Assembly (NCBI GenBank): GCA_963778945.1
Contig: CAVZWL010000005.1
Location: 1-64,000, forward strand
Length of the DNA: 64,000 nucleotides
Reading direction: 5' to 3'
DNA from: Fen-1254 sp963778945
Lineage (GTDB): Bacteria > Bacteroidota > Ignavibacteria > UBA10030
Shown: positions 1 through 8,527 of the stretch, in pieces
Position numbering within the stretch: the first letter of the stretch is position 1
Layout of the letters: every line of letters starts with the position of its first letter
Translations under genes and position numbers: made by a program
Notes under the pieces: generated by a model
Told to the model about the DNA's origin: nothing
Seen by the model: the letters and a program-made list of their open reading frames with translations, nothing else
Databases searched by the model: none

Positions 1-60
1 AAGATGTAAAAGAGGAGCTATTGAATTGTGCAATACATATTGCTCGCACCATCAATGATC

Positions 61-92
61 GCCCAACACGGATAAAATCATTAACGGTAAGC
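61..92 (+). repeat. attC-like 3' motif, copy A
   Basis: A stretch starting GCCCAACACGGATAAAATC, then a TTAAC-like run and GGTAAGC. The same layout recurs at 1446, 4112 and 4904, each time just ahead of a gene or gene-like start. In the copy at 4904 the last seven bases are GTTAGGT, which fits the integron core site GTTRRRY; here they are degenerate. I read it as the 3' half of a decayed attC-like recombination site. The match is by eye. Confidence 0.45.
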
Positions 93-144
93 GGCATTGC
101 AAGAGCAATTTCAATAATTTAATAATTTAGTATAAGAGCATTGC

Positions 145-1122
145 ATGGATTATCCTATTATTTATTTAATAAGCTTATTGCTAACTCTCATCTTATCATG
201 GGCTGCATATCGGTACTCTTCCAATTATAAAACTTCACCGGATCAACTTCTTGATCAAATTGATTCTCTTTCAGATTTTATAAAATACTCTTTCGTTTTG
301 CTGATTTCACTTTTTCTTGTATGGTATAGCAATCACAAAGTAGTGGGTGAGTCGATTGAAGTTCTGTTTAGCCATAAAAACAGACCGTATCAATACAGAG
401 AAGAGTCGTTTAATTTTATGGGCATTATTCTTCCATTTGTATCCGTCTTTTTTGGATCAATATTATTCCAAAATGGTTTTCTTAAAATGTCGGAATTTCT
501 GCTGGCTCGAAATATTCCTCGCTCAAAAATACGATCAGCCGCACTCGGTCTTGTTGAGATTCAAGGCGAGGTTATATCGGAACAAGTGTTAACGACGCCA
601 TATTCAAAGTCGCCGTGTATATATTATAGCTGTGAATTGCAGGAATATCGGCAACATTATTCCTCTGGCTCAGGAACGGAATACCGATGGGAGACAATTT
701 CGACCGATACGCATAGAATGCCTTTCTGGGTAAAGGATGAAACAGGACAAATTCCTGTTTATCCGAATGATGCTGAATTTGAAATTCCTCAAAAACAATC
801 CGGTTTTTTAGAAAATGCAGAAGAAGATACAAAGAGTCGATTTATGACTACGAGAGTCGGCGATAAACGATATAATGAATATTATTTATCTCCTCATGAA
901 AATGTTTGTGTTATAGGCACGCTTGCTATGCGGAAAGATCCTTCTGCTCCAAAAGGGATTCACAAAGGAAGTAATAACTCCATATTCATTATCTCAGATA
1001 GCAGCAAAAACGGATTAAATGATGCTCTGCAATGGCAAATGCTGGCCGGTCTTTCTTTCGGAAGTCCGCTCATCATCGCTGGTGTTGTTAAAGTTCTTCA
1101 ATTAGCTCATTTATTATTTTAA
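145..1122 (+). CDS. GIDE-domain membrane protein (MULAN/MAPL-like)
   Basis: 325 aa, intact. There is an N-terminal membrane segment (about residues 5-22), a second at about 50-65, a third near 90-105 and a last hydrophobic segment at about 300-322. The central soluble part (about 130-270) resembles the GIDE domain of the MULAN/MAPL family: a G-x-V motif region (LVEIQGEVISE), a conserved CIYYSCELQEY block that matches the C-x-Y-Y pattern of that domain, and a VCVIGTLAMRKD segment. No RING finger is present, as is usual for bacterial members, whose function is unknown. The ribosome site upstream is weak. The gene lies alone between repeat-bearing gaps on the same strand as four unrelated genes. 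The short string TAAGAGCATT occurs on both sides of it (about 132 and 1121). The family call is fairly sure; the role is not. Confidence 0.75.
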   Translation: MDYPIIYLISLLLTLILSWAAYRYSSNYKTSPDQLLDQIDSLSDFIKYSFVLLISLFLVWYSNHKVVGESIEVLFSHKNRPYQYREESFNFMGIILPFVSVFFGSILFQNGFLKMSEFLLARNIPRSKIRSAALGLVEIQGEVISEQVLTTPYSKSPCIYYSCELQEYRQHYSSGSGTEYRWETISTDTHRMPFWVKDETGQIPVYPNDAEFEIPQKQSGFLENAEEDTKSRFMTTRVGDKRYNEYYLSPHENVCVIGTLAMRKDPSAPKGIHKGSNNSIFIISDSSKNGLNDALQWQMLAGLSFGSPLIIAGVVKVLQLAHLLF

Positions 1123-1508
1123 GAGCATTCATTATGATGATCGTCTGAATTGCCCCAATAAAGAGATAAAATCTAAAATACGGCATTGTTTCAGACGTGC
1201 CCATCCTCAACAGATTCTCCCATTTATTCAAGTCGGAAATTGCTGGAACATAAACAATATGCGACTCCTATGGGCGTTTGCATCTGACTATAGCAATAGA
1301 TAAATTTGAATCATTGCTGTTTCACAATTAAGGCCGGATCGGGAGGATTTATGTTCTCATCATCCCATCCGATAAAATAAAAGGTTCAATGTAATGAAAA
1401 GCAGCACTTGGGCGCAAGGATTATTGTAACTTCAAGTTCTTTTTGGCCGAAGCACGGATAAAATCCTTAATGCTGGACGGTGCGTCGTTGATTTATAAGG
1501 AACTTTAA
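1123..1508. other. 386-bp gap with repeat-like motifs
   Basis: No credible gene. Besides the clear attC-like motif at 1446 it holds two weaker look-alikes: GCCCCAATAAAGAGATAAAATC near 1152 and CCCATCCGATAAAATAAAAGG near 1365. Several cassette ends may have piled up here, but the weaker two could be chance AT-rich similarity. Confidence 0.3.
1446..1478 (+). repeat. attC-like 3' motif, copy B
   Basis: GCCGAAGCACGGATAAAATC followed by CTTAAT and GCTGGAC. It aligns base for base with copy A over GCAC/ACAC-GGATAAAATC-NTTAA. It sits 30 bp ahead of the start of the lipoprotein gene at 1509. Confidence 0.45.
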
Positions 1509-2129
1509 ATGTATTCTTATTCTCATAAACCTGTGTTCATACTTTTTCTTTTCCTTATTTCTTGCCATCTTCGAACTGATGCAGATAAGAAGTTTTCTGA
1601 ATTCTATCCTTCATTGCCGCTTATAAATTTGCCAGTTCAAATTGTTTGTGGTTGGCCTGAACCAAGTTTGCCTTATTATACTGACATTTTTGACGGCCTA
1701 AGGTATCCCGAAATTCAATCTGATTTGAATCATCGCATGGACAGTGCATTGATTGTTCAGCATCATATGGGTAGCGTAGTTTATGGAAGGCTCTTTGAAC
1801 GTAAACCTTTTGTTACTCTTTTATGCGGTCAAGATGGCGCTGAATTTGGCGAACTGTCAATTCAAACTTTTTCCTTGACTGGGACTAAAATTGATTCGCT
1901 CTACGTCGGTGGAGGCTGTGGAGGAAACGATGAGATGTGGAGTAAGGAATCTGCTGCAATAGGAATAGATCAAGCCATTATTATGATTGATACTACATAT
2001 AAATGGGCAGATGCAAAGAGAAGAGCTTTCGATCCGGACACAACCATCGTAAACACTCTACGATATCAGCTTATGGAATCTGGCAAATTTAACTGTGCGG
2101 AAAAGAAAAGACATGTGGTCAAACCATAA
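1509..2129 (+). CDS. putative lipoprotein of unknown function
   Basis: 206 aa, intact. The N-terminus has a hydrophobic stretch (about residues 9-18, FILFLFLIS) ending in LISC, which fits a lipobox with the lipidated cysteine near residue 19. The mature part is soluble, with a glycine/cysteine-rich GGGCGGN patch near residues 137-143 and a charged C-terminus. I recognise no domain. RBS: TAAGGA about 10 bases upstream of ATG. Like its neighbours it stands alone, on +, between repeat-bearing gaps, as expected for a cassette gene. Membrane anchoring is an inference from the signal. Confidence 0.6.
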   Translation: MYSYSHKPVFILFLFLISCHLRTDADKKFSEFYPSLPLINLPVQIVCGWPEPSLPYYTDIFDGLRYPEIQSDLNHRMDSALIVQHHMGSVVYGRLFERKPFVTLLCGQDGAEFGELSIQTFSLTGTKIDSLYVGGGCGGNDEMWSKESAAIGIDQAIIMIDTTYKWADAKRRAFDPDTTIVNTLRYQLMESGKFNCAEKKRHVVKP

Positions 2130-2144
2130 ATATACTTACGCACT

Positions 2145-2182
2145 GCCTCCTAAGTAAATTCCTCAAGTTGTAGGAGCGAGCG
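2145..2182 (+). repeat. attC-like 5' end candidate, copy C
   Basis: GCCTCCTAAGTAAATTCC, followed by TTGTAGGAGCGAGC, resembles the block that follows the gene at 4805 (GCCTCCTCAGTAATAAATT, then TGTAGAAGCGAGAA at 4814-4855). Its start is a degenerate RYYYAAC, and it is roughly the reverse complement of the 3' motif GGATAAAATCCTTAAC. The rest of this 313-bp gap (to 2442) shows no gene; a weak GACAATAAAATGAAAATC lies near 2263. Confidence 0.35.
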
Positions 2183-2442
2183 TAATTGAAAGCGCTGGAA
2201 TACAATCGAGGCCATTCGCGGCTTAGATGCAGGGTGAGGAGTAAAAGATTGGTGTTTGCAGCGACAATAAAATGAAAATCAGCAGTATCACATCCGTCAG
2301 GTCGTTGCCGGTTTGTTGTTTTTATCAGAATTTAGGTTATACTTACATTAAAAAAAAACAGAAGAAAGGATTGATAGATCGGACAATTTATATGAATTTC
2401 TAAATTATATGTCGAAAATTTTAAAATACAAAGGAGAAAATC

Positions 2443-3375
2443 ATGACTGCTTCATTCTTTATCGTTGTGTTTGCCGCTTTAGGAATTGTTCTGCTGACTG
2501 TTAAATCACGGAATGTTTCTTATCCCTTTAATTTAAAAAAAATCGGGTATATAAGTCTAGGGTTAGCAGTATTATCCGTGCTTTCTGCATCCTTTACTAT
2601 TATTGAGCCAGGATATGTTGGAGTTCCTGTTACATTTGGTAACGTTGGATCACAGTCTCTTCCAGCGGGCATTCATCCGATCTTTTTTTTAACGGATGTT
2701 TATAAAATGTCTATTCAAACAAAAGACTACACTATGACTTCAGTCCATAACGAAGGCAATAAAGTCGGTGATGATGCAGTTGCCACACTCTCCCGCGATC
2801 AACTTATCCTAAAATTTGATGTCAGCGTTTGGTATCATTTAGATCCATCGCAAGCAAATAATGTTTACAGCAATATCGGGTTAAACTATGAAGAGGTGAT
2901 TGTAAGGCCGGCTATTAGAACTGCCCTGGTAAATGCTGCCACCAAGTTTGACGCCAGCGATGTTATGTCTCTCAAGAGAGACGCTTATACGAAGATGGTT
3001 ACTGAATTATTGTTGCAGGAATTGAACGGAAAAGGCGTATTGCTCGATAATGTCCTTATTCGAAATGTGGAACCACCGACAACTGTCAGCGATGCCATTG
3101 CGGCAAAACTTAAAGCTTCTCAGGAAGCGCAGCAAATGGAGTATACTATTCAGTATGCTCAAAAGGAGGCGCAACGGAAAGCAATTGAGGCTCAGGGCAT
3201 TTCAAATGCTCAAAAAATAATTGGCAATGGATTAACTCAGAATTATCTACAATGGTATTACATCTCTCAGCTTAAAGAGGTAGTAAGCAGTCCTAATAAT
3301 TCAACAATTATTTTGCCCTACGACCAAAAATTGACACCACTTTTAAATATTCAGAACAAGAAGGAAATGAAGTAA
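2443..3375 (+). CDS. SPFH/prohibitin-like membrane protein
   Basis: 310 aa, intact, with a strong RBS (AAAGGAG). Two N-terminal hydrophobic segments (about 3-18 and 36-55) are followed by the Band-7/SPFH core: an IIEPGYVGVPVTFG block, a region on alternating strands (about 80-180) with VIVRPAIRTALVNA, and a C-terminal coiled coil rich in Q, E, A and K (about 215-250; QEAQQMEYTIQYAQKEAQRK) as in prohibitin/HflK-type proteins. Family members form large ring assemblies at membranes and often control proteases. Here there is no protease neighbour; the gene sits alone in the repeat-separated block with a GIDE membrane protein two genes upstream. Family confident; partner unknown. Confidence 0.85.
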   Translation: MTASFFIVVFAALGIVLLTVKSRNVSYPFNLKKIGYISLGLAVLSVLSASFTIIEPGYVGVPVTFGNVGSQSLPAGIHPIFFLTDVYKMSIQTKDYTMTSVHNEGNKVGDDAVATLSRDQLILKFDVSVWYHLDPSQANNVYSNIGLNYEEVIVRPAIRTALVNAATKFDASDVMSLKRDAYTKMVTELLLQELNGKGVLLDNVLIRNVEPPTTVSDAIAAKLKASQEAQQMEYTIQYAQKEAQRKAIEAQGISNAQKIIGNGLTQNYLQWYYISQLKEVVSSPNNSTIILPYDQKLTPLLNIQNKKEMK

Positions 3376-3492
3376 CGCGGTTTGACGTTGACGGAAAAAG
3401 AGTGCGTGTGGAAAGCGAATGATAGGCAATCACACGGCGACATTACAATTGGAAAGTTATCAGCAGCGCAGCTTAGACCCAATCGCTATGCG

Positions 3493-3499
3493 GTTAAAT
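3493..3499 (+). repeat. GTTRRRY-type core site candidate
   Basis: GTTAAAT, an exact match to the integron core consensus GTTRRRY, lies 13 bp before the start codon at 3513, which is the expected place for a cassette boundary. The surrounding gap (3376-3512) lacks the GGATAAAAT motif. A seven-base match alone is weak. Confidence 0.25.
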
Positions 3500-3512
3500 A
3501 AGAGGATAATCT

Positions 3513-3893
3513 ATGAAGAAATATTTCAATAAATATTTGGCCCCTGTTCTAATTTCTCTTTTTGTCTTTGGAATTCCTCTATGGGACAAGTTGATGCCAA
3601 TGGAGGGTTCAACGCAGGCAATTGAACAGCAATATGGTCATCAGTTTTCATGGTGCGTTGCTTTTAGTGGTTATTCAAGCTCCAAAGCATCAACATCATG
3701 GAGAATGTATATCCTGTTTCCTGCGGTCTTTTCTCATGGAGCGCTCATTGATGTAACCTCTAGTAATGGAAATTATCCGTCGCTCTCGATTATTGGTTCT
3801 GGAGCATTGTTCACTCTACTTATATATTTAAGTATGGTATATGGTTACTTTAAATCAAAGAGAAGGCAAACGAGTGCCAGTCCTAAAAAATGA
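3513..3893 (+). CDS. small two-TM protein, unknown function
   Basis: 126 aa with AGAGGA upstream of ATG. There is a hydrophobic segment at about residues 9-24 and a second at about 97-115, with an extracytoplasmic-looking loop between them and a basic tail (KSKRRQ). No family recognised. The last six codons and the stop lie inside a dispersed repeat element that begins near 3873 (GTGCCAGTCCTAAAAAATGA). The native C-terminus was therefore probably replaced when the element inserted, or the element supplies the stop. Confidence 0.5.
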   Translation: MKKYFNKYLAPVLISLFVFGIPLWDKLMPMEGSTQAIEQQYGHQFSWCVAFSGYSSSKASTSWRMYILFPAVFSHGALIDVTSSNGNYPSLSIIGSGALFTLLIYLSMVYGYFKSKRRQTSASPKK

Positions 3894-3980
3894 TATTGTA
3901 TTCCATGAGGCATAGTGCCGCGGAAATAATGCACTTCTGCATAGCAAAACACAATATTATTTAATGGAAGCGGCACTAGC
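3873..3980 (+). repeat. dispersed inverted-end element R1, copy 1
   Basis: About 105 bp. Outer part GTGCC-x-TCCTAAAAAATGATATTGTATTCC, then an inner hairpin with perfect 9-bp ends TAGTGCCGC (3913-3921) and GCGGCACTA (3970-3978). Inside the ends, AAATAAT and ATTATTT can also pair. Related copies lie at 8719, 13813, 24877 and 45080 on both strands. It has no coding capacity, so it resembles a MITE or REP-type element. Confidence 0.75.
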
Positions 3981-4068
3981 ATTCACATATGTCGGTTATC
4001 TAAATTAGAAAATATCTATTCAAGATGTTTTCACGGAGAATAAATTAATATGGTAGCGCTTCTGTGCC

Positions 4069-4142
4069 GCCTAACCATCCTAAAAATAAAAGAGCCAAAC
4101 AATCAATGACGGCCAAGCACCAATAAAATACTCAATGTCGAT
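4069..4142 (+). repeat. attC-like site, copy E
   Basis: Starts with GCCTAAC (exact RYYYAAC), continues through a GCCAAAC-containing middle, and carries GCCAAGCACCAATAAAATAC at 4112-4131, ending at the start codon at 4143. The 3' core is degenerate (GTCGATA). This is the copy with the best 5' core. Confidence 0.4.
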
Positions 4143-4805
4143 ATGAAAACACTTGTTGCAGAAATACGTGGCTCACTTGCTTCCATGCCCAAGAAGAATG
4201 CACCATCCTTTCGTCTGGTGCGACGTGAGTGGTCTAAGCAACTTACGCATTCTTCTGCTACATCTGTTCTTGCATTGGCGAAACGGTTGGTGCCGCTTGG
4301 GTTCTGGGAACGTATCTTCTCCTACGAAATCATTGTTAATCACCAACCTGCTCTCGATGCACTAACCAAAAAGGATGTTATCTCCCTTGGGCAAGGTATC
4401 CAAAGCTGGGGAGAAGTCGACTGTTTCGCCTGTTATATTGCTGGTCCTGCTTGGCGTCAACGTAATATCCCAGACCAACTGATTATGTCTTGGGCTCAAT
4501 CTCCTAATCGTTGGTGGAGAAGGGCTGCCTTAGTAAGCACAGTTCCACTCAATAATCGTGCACGTGGTGGTCAAGGAGATGTTAATCGCACACTCAAGAT
4601 CTGTCGAATGCTCATCCGCGACCGTGATGATATGGTTATCAAAGCACTTTCATGGGCACTCAGGGAATTGAGCAAGCGATATCCGGCGCCAGTTAACTCA
4701 TTCTTAGAACAGTATGATGAACAGCTAGCACCACGCGTCAAGCGGGAGGTAACCAACAAGTTGAGGACGGGGCTCAAGAATCCTCATCGAGTTTCAGACT
4801 CTTAG
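4143..4805 (+). CDS. AlkD-like DNA alkylation repair (HEAT-repeat) protein
   Basis: 220 aa, intact. All-helical HEAT-like repeats. Diagnostic patches are a SWGEVDCFACYIAGPAWR block (about residues 90-107), WWRRAALVST (about 123-132) and DDMVIKALSWALRELSKR (about 163-180), the pattern of AlkD-type glycosylases that scan DNA and excise N3/N7-alkylpurines. Whether the catalytic Asp is positioned correctly cannot be confirmed by eye. No usual RBS is seen: the ATG follows a degenerate attC-like end directly, as in many integron cassettes. It stands alone on + and is followed by another repeat-bearing gap. A DNA repair function is inferred from the family. Confidence 0.75.
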   Translation: MKTLVAEIRGSLASMPKKNAPSFRLVRREWSKQLTHSSATSVLALAKRLVPLGFWERIFSYEIIVNHQPALDALTKKDVISLGQGIQSWGEVDCFACYIAGPAWRQRNIPDQLIMSWAQSPNRWWRRAALVSTVPLNNRARGGQGDVNRTLKICRMLIRDRDDMVIKALSWALRELSKRYPAPVNSFLEQYDEQLAPRVKREVTNKLRTGLKNPHRVSDS

Positions 4806-4813
4806 TTGGTGCG

Positions 4814-4935
4814 GCCTCCTCAGTAATAAATTTATGTAGAAGCGAGAACAGGAATATTAGTCGGAGTAAGTAAAAAGCCAAGATCATCGGCAGCGTTCAC
4901 TTGGCCAAACGAGGATAAAATACTTTACGTTAGGT
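4814..4935 (+). repeat. attC-like site, copy F
   Basis: Begins GCCTCCTCAGTAATAAATT just after the AlkD-like gene and ends GCCAAACGAGGATAAAATAC at 4904-4923, followed by TTTAC and GTTAGGT (4929-4935), an exact GTTRRRY. The 5' part is approximately complementary to the 3' part (AGTA/TTTAT against GGATAAAATACTT), giving a ~120-bp imperfect palindrome with core sites at its ends. No gene follows: the next 110 bp are empty before the opposite-strand operon. Confidence 0.45.
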
Positions 4936-5047
4936 TGCGCATGAAAAACCACCCCAAAGATAAAATCGCAATGATACACACTTCGCTTTTATAGCTTATG
5001 ATATGCTGAGTGTTACATGTATTCAATTCTTCGTCCACATCAAGCAA

Positions 5048-6040
5048 TCAACTCAAGAGCACTTTTTCGTAACGGTCGATCAATGAATCGATCCACTTAT
5101 TCGTCTCTTCCCTGACAACCATTCTTGCCGGATCCGATTCAAACCAATCGATCGTTCTTTTGATTCCTTCGCAGAATGGAATCGTTGCAACAAAGTCCGG
5201 TACAAATCGCTTGATCTTTGAATTGTCAAAGACGACGGATGTTGCCTTATCGCCGACCAGGCTTCCGAGCAATTCTTCATTATATTTTGCAAGCGTTTCA
5301 GAAGAAATATGGACGATCAGCGCTTTACAGCCGATGGCTTCCGCCAGCGCTTCGTGTATTTGATTCCATGTAAGCAGTTCATCCGACGTGATGTGAAACG
5401 ACTGCCCGATCGCCTGCTGGTGACCCATTAATCCTGCGAAACCTTTTGCAAAATCCTCCGCATGTGTAATTGTCCAGAGAGATGAGCCGTCTCCATGTAC
5501 GATGATTTGTTTTCCTTTTTTTATTCTGTCGACGACGGTATATTCGTTCCAGCCGCCGATGGGAACTGGAATGACGGTATCGTACGTAAGGGAAGGCCTT
5601 ACAATCGTTACAGGGAAATGATCGTCTCTATAAAAAGCGTTTAATTTCATTTCACATGCGATTTTATTGCGGGAATACTGCCAATACGGATTTGCAAGCG
5701 GTGTCGACTCTATGACGATCGGATGGGAGAGAGGTCTCTGATATGCCGATGCGGAGCTGATAAAAATGTACTGTTTGGTTTTCTCTCGAAATAGTTTGTA
5801 ATCCCTTTCGATATCTTCTTCCGTATAGGCAATCCAATTGACAACGACATCCCAGAGATGACCTTTTAACACGGAAGCAATGCCGGGATCCGTGATATCG
5901 CCGATAAGATGTTTTGCGCCGGCAATGCCTGAAGGTCTTTTACCGCGATTAAGGAGATACAATTCAATACCGCGGCTGACGGCGAGCTTGCTTACAGATG
6001 TGCTTATATTCCCTGTACCGCCGATGAATAATACTTTCAT
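5048..6040 (-). CDS. NAD-dependent epimerase/dehydratase (SDR)
   Basis: 330 aa. An N-terminal Rossmann motif FIGGTGNIS (residues 4-12) binds NAD(P). SSASAYQRP (about 95-103) and YSRNK (about 124-128) supply the Ser and Tyr-x-x-x-Lys of an extended SDR. A substrate part follows (VHGDGSSLWTITHAEDFAKG, about 180-199). The sequence is closest to the bacterial 'NAD-dependent epimerase' group related to CSP41, whose substrates are mostly unknown. It is the last gene of a three-gene operon: it starts 2 bp after the TIM-barrel isomerase. The pairing with a sugar isomerase suggests work on a carbohydrate. Confidence 0.85.
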   Translation of the reverse strand: MKVLFIGGTGNISTSVSKLAVSRGIELYLLNRGKRPSGIAGAKHLIGDITDPGIASVLKGHLWDVVVNWIAYTEEDIERDYKLFREKTKQYIFISSASAYQRPLSHPIVIESTPLANPYWQYSRNKIACEMKLNAFYRDDHFPVTIVRPSLTYDTVIPVPIGGWNEYTVVDRIKKGKQIIVHGDGSSLWTITHAEDFAKGFAGLMGHQQAIGQSFHITSDELLTWNQIHEALAEAIGCKALIVHISSETLAKYNEELLGSLVGDKATSVVFDNSKIKRFVPDFVATIPFCEGIKRTIDWFESDPARMVVREETNKWIDSLIDRYEKVLLS

Positions 6041-6042
6041 GA

Positions 6043-6960
6043 CTACACTTTACCTTTCGCTAAATTATTATTTGTCAGATACGTATAGCTTCCTTGTATC
6101 CCGTCAAATATACTTCCGGCGTATTCATCAAACTCGACAATCATCCATTGAATATTTTCCCCTCCTGCTTTGACAATGGCGGGAAAATCCATCGCGCCGC
6201 TTCCGGCTGGAACCATGGCGTACATATGAGCATCCTTCGCTGCAGGACCATCTTTAATGTGGAGGAACGGAGCACGTTTTCCGAAATCTGCAATCACTTT
6301 TGCAGGATTTTGACCTGCAGTTTTAGCCCAATAAGTGTCGATTTCAAAAAATATATCGGGATCCAGGTGTTCTAAAAAATAATAGGAAGGATACACGCCG
6401 TCGGATTTTTCAAATTCCCACCAGTGATTATGAATTCCAAAATGCAGTCCTTTTTTCTTCAGCGCTGCGCCGATTTCGTTGTACATATCTGCACGCTGTT
6501 TTAATTTATCAATCGTTTTAAAAATTTCCGACGCATGCACAAAAAGATCGGGATCTTCTGTTGAAAGGCCCTTCGGCCAGCCGGGATAGACGACGGTGGG
6601 ACATTGATACGCATCCGACATTTTCAATATGTTATCAACTTCGTCCCCGACAGGCAATTCTGTGTGCATACTGAAGACCGTCAACCCGTTGTCTTTAAAA
6701 ATCTTAGCCGCTCGCTCAAGTGTAATGCTTAATGGAAGCGGATAGGTCTCAACGCCCAGATATCCCATGCCGGCAATTTTTTTGATAGAGCCCTCCAGGT
6801 CTTTTTCAATTTCCCTTCGAACGCTGTACAATTGAAATCCAATATTTGCTGCTGTGCCTTTTTCCTTAGCATAACCGAGCATGGGAAATGCCAGCGATGC
6901 TGCGGCTCCTGTTCCAATGAGCTTTAAAATATCTCTTCGTGTGTAGATAGTAGATTCCAT
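6043..6960 (-). CDS. Tat-exported sugar phosphate isomerase/epimerase-like TIM barrel
   Basis: 305 aa. The N-terminus YTRRDILKLIG followed by a hydrophobic AAASLAFPML stretch is a twin-arginine signal with an expected cleavage near residue 31. The rest is a xylose-isomerase-like TIM barrel (AP_endonuc_2 type): GFQLYSVRREI, the metal-site region GIHNHWWEFE (His/Glu, about 173-182), FFEIDTYWAK (Asp, about 203-212) and HIKDG (His, about 234-238). Exported members of this family occur with secreted sugar enzymes in Bacteroidota-type genomes. It lies between a propeller protein and an SDR in one operon. The precise substrate cannot be told. Confidence 0.85.
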   Translation of the reverse strand: MESTIYTRRDILKLIGTGAAASLAFPMLGYAKEKGTAANIGFQLYSVRREIEKDLEGSIKKIAGMGYLGVETYPLPLSITLERAAKIFKDNGLTVFSMHTELPVGDEVDNILKMSDAYQCPTVVYPGWPKGLSTEDPDLFVHASEIFKTIDKLKQRADMYNEIGAALKKKGLHFGIHNHWWEFEKSDGVYPSYYFLEHLDPDIFFEIDTYWAKTAGQNPAKVIADFGKRAPFLHIKDGPAAKDAHMYAMVPAGSGAMDFPAIVKAGGENIQWMIVEFDEYAGSIFDGIQGSYTYLTNNNLAKGKV

Positions 6961-6996
6961 ATGCGTTCCTTTCCGTTGTTTACCATACTTTGTATG

Positions 6997-8527
6997 TTAT
7001 GGCGCGACTAATCTATAACTTACAAAAGCGAATTGTTTACTGTCCGGAGACCAGGAATGGACATTCATGGTCCCCTGGCCGCCGAAGAGCCTGGCAATTA
7101 CTTTTATCTCCCCGCCCGCTGCGGGCATGCTGCGTATCGTCACGTTTTTATTTGCCGGATGTCCTTCCACGCTTTTATCATACGAAACGAAAACAATCTG
7201 TTTATTGTCGGGAGAAATATGCGCAAACCAGTCGCCGAATTCATCGGCCGGCGTAAATTGGATTTGTTCGGTACCATCGGCGTTCATCCGCCAGATTTTC
7301 ATTTGCCCGGTCCGGATGGAATTAAAGTAAATGTACTTTCCATCGGGTGAATATTCCGGGCCGTCGTTTAAACCGGGAGCCGAAGTAAGCTGCTTCTCTT
7401 CGCCGCCGTCGGCAGAAATGGTATACACGTTAAATTGACCGTTTCGTTCTGCGCAATATGCAAGGGTTTTATTGTCCGGCGACCATCCATGCCAATACGA
7501 TGGTCCTTGTTTTGTAATAAGTTTCGGTGTTCCGCCTTGAACAGGTAAAAGGTAGATCAATGATTTTCCATCTTCAGCATGATTGCTGACAGCCAGTTGT
7601 TTTCCATCCCATGAAATTCCGTGGTCGTTGTTGCACTTTGCTGCAAAATCCGTGTTGATGAGCTGAGGCATTCCTCCGGTTGCAGGCAATGAATAGATTT
7701 TCCCGCCTGAATTATAGATAAACATTTTTCCATCACGGCTCCAGTTGGGCGCTTCAAAATGTTCTTTCGCCTGACGGATTATTGTACTGTACGCCGGTTT
7801 CAAAATCCATCGTTTCCAGAGTGCTTTCGATAACCCGCTTATTATCAGGTACAAGCCCTTTTAAGGAAAATTGAATATTGGAAAAGACTGCCGTTTCTTT
7901 TACTGTGGAATCGTGAGAGCACACGGCAAGTCCTGCATAGAGTGTCCCGCTCAATACAAGAGTTATGGTCCCAACCGGGTGAACGATTCCATCCCTGCCG
8001 GATACGTAAAATGTAAATTGATCGCCGGTTCTATCCAATTGCAGTTTCAGCGCTCCTTTAATGGGGAATTGGACTTCGTTCGTTATGTCGCCTTTCGTTT
8101 TACGGTACTGCATGGAAAGCAATCCGTCGCCGTGTAGAACGGCATCGATGTACGCATCGTCCGATTCCAAACCGGTACGGACCATCCAGCCGGCTTTGCG
8201 GTGGGGATTGACCCCTTTGCCTTCCCATGCAACGTCGGTCATACAGGAGAGATCGCCGTCGATTTTATTCCAGATAAAATAAAATGCATCATTGTTTCCC
8301 CAAATGTTTTCTCCGTTTCCGGTCATGCGTATCGTGCCGTTTACAGAATCGAGTTGCACCGAACCGGGGATAAGAATTCTGCCGACATCGGTTTTGCCGG
8401 AAAAGACCGGAACATTACTGAGCGTGTCGACCGAACCAATGCTTATGACAGCAAGCGCCATGATAGCAAGCCGGAATAAATGCACAAGTTCGCGTGAAAA
8501 CTTTATCTGGTGCGAAAAAATATTCAT
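6997..8527 (-). CDS. secreted DUF1349 + TolB-like propeller protein (frameshifted)
   Basis: Two overlapping frames make one protein of about 510 aa. The first frame (8527 to about 7790) has an N-terminal membrane/signal segment and a jelly-roll part with FYFIWNKIDGD, WEGKGVNPHRKAGWMVRTGL and DDAYIDAVLHGDGL, as in DUF1349 concanavalin-like domains. The second frame (about 7790 to 6997) holds WD40/PD40 blades with repeated W-S-x-D-x-K motifs (HFEAPNWSRDGK, HGISWDGKQLAV, WSPDNKTLAYCA, YSPDGKYIYFNS). A one-base shift near 7790 separates ETMDFETG from STIIRQAKEHFEAP. The C-terminus ends in a last blade (HSWSPDSKQFAFVSY). It is the first gene of the operon with the isomerase and SDR, so probably a polysaccharide- or glycoside-related exported protein. 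Confidence 0.75.
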
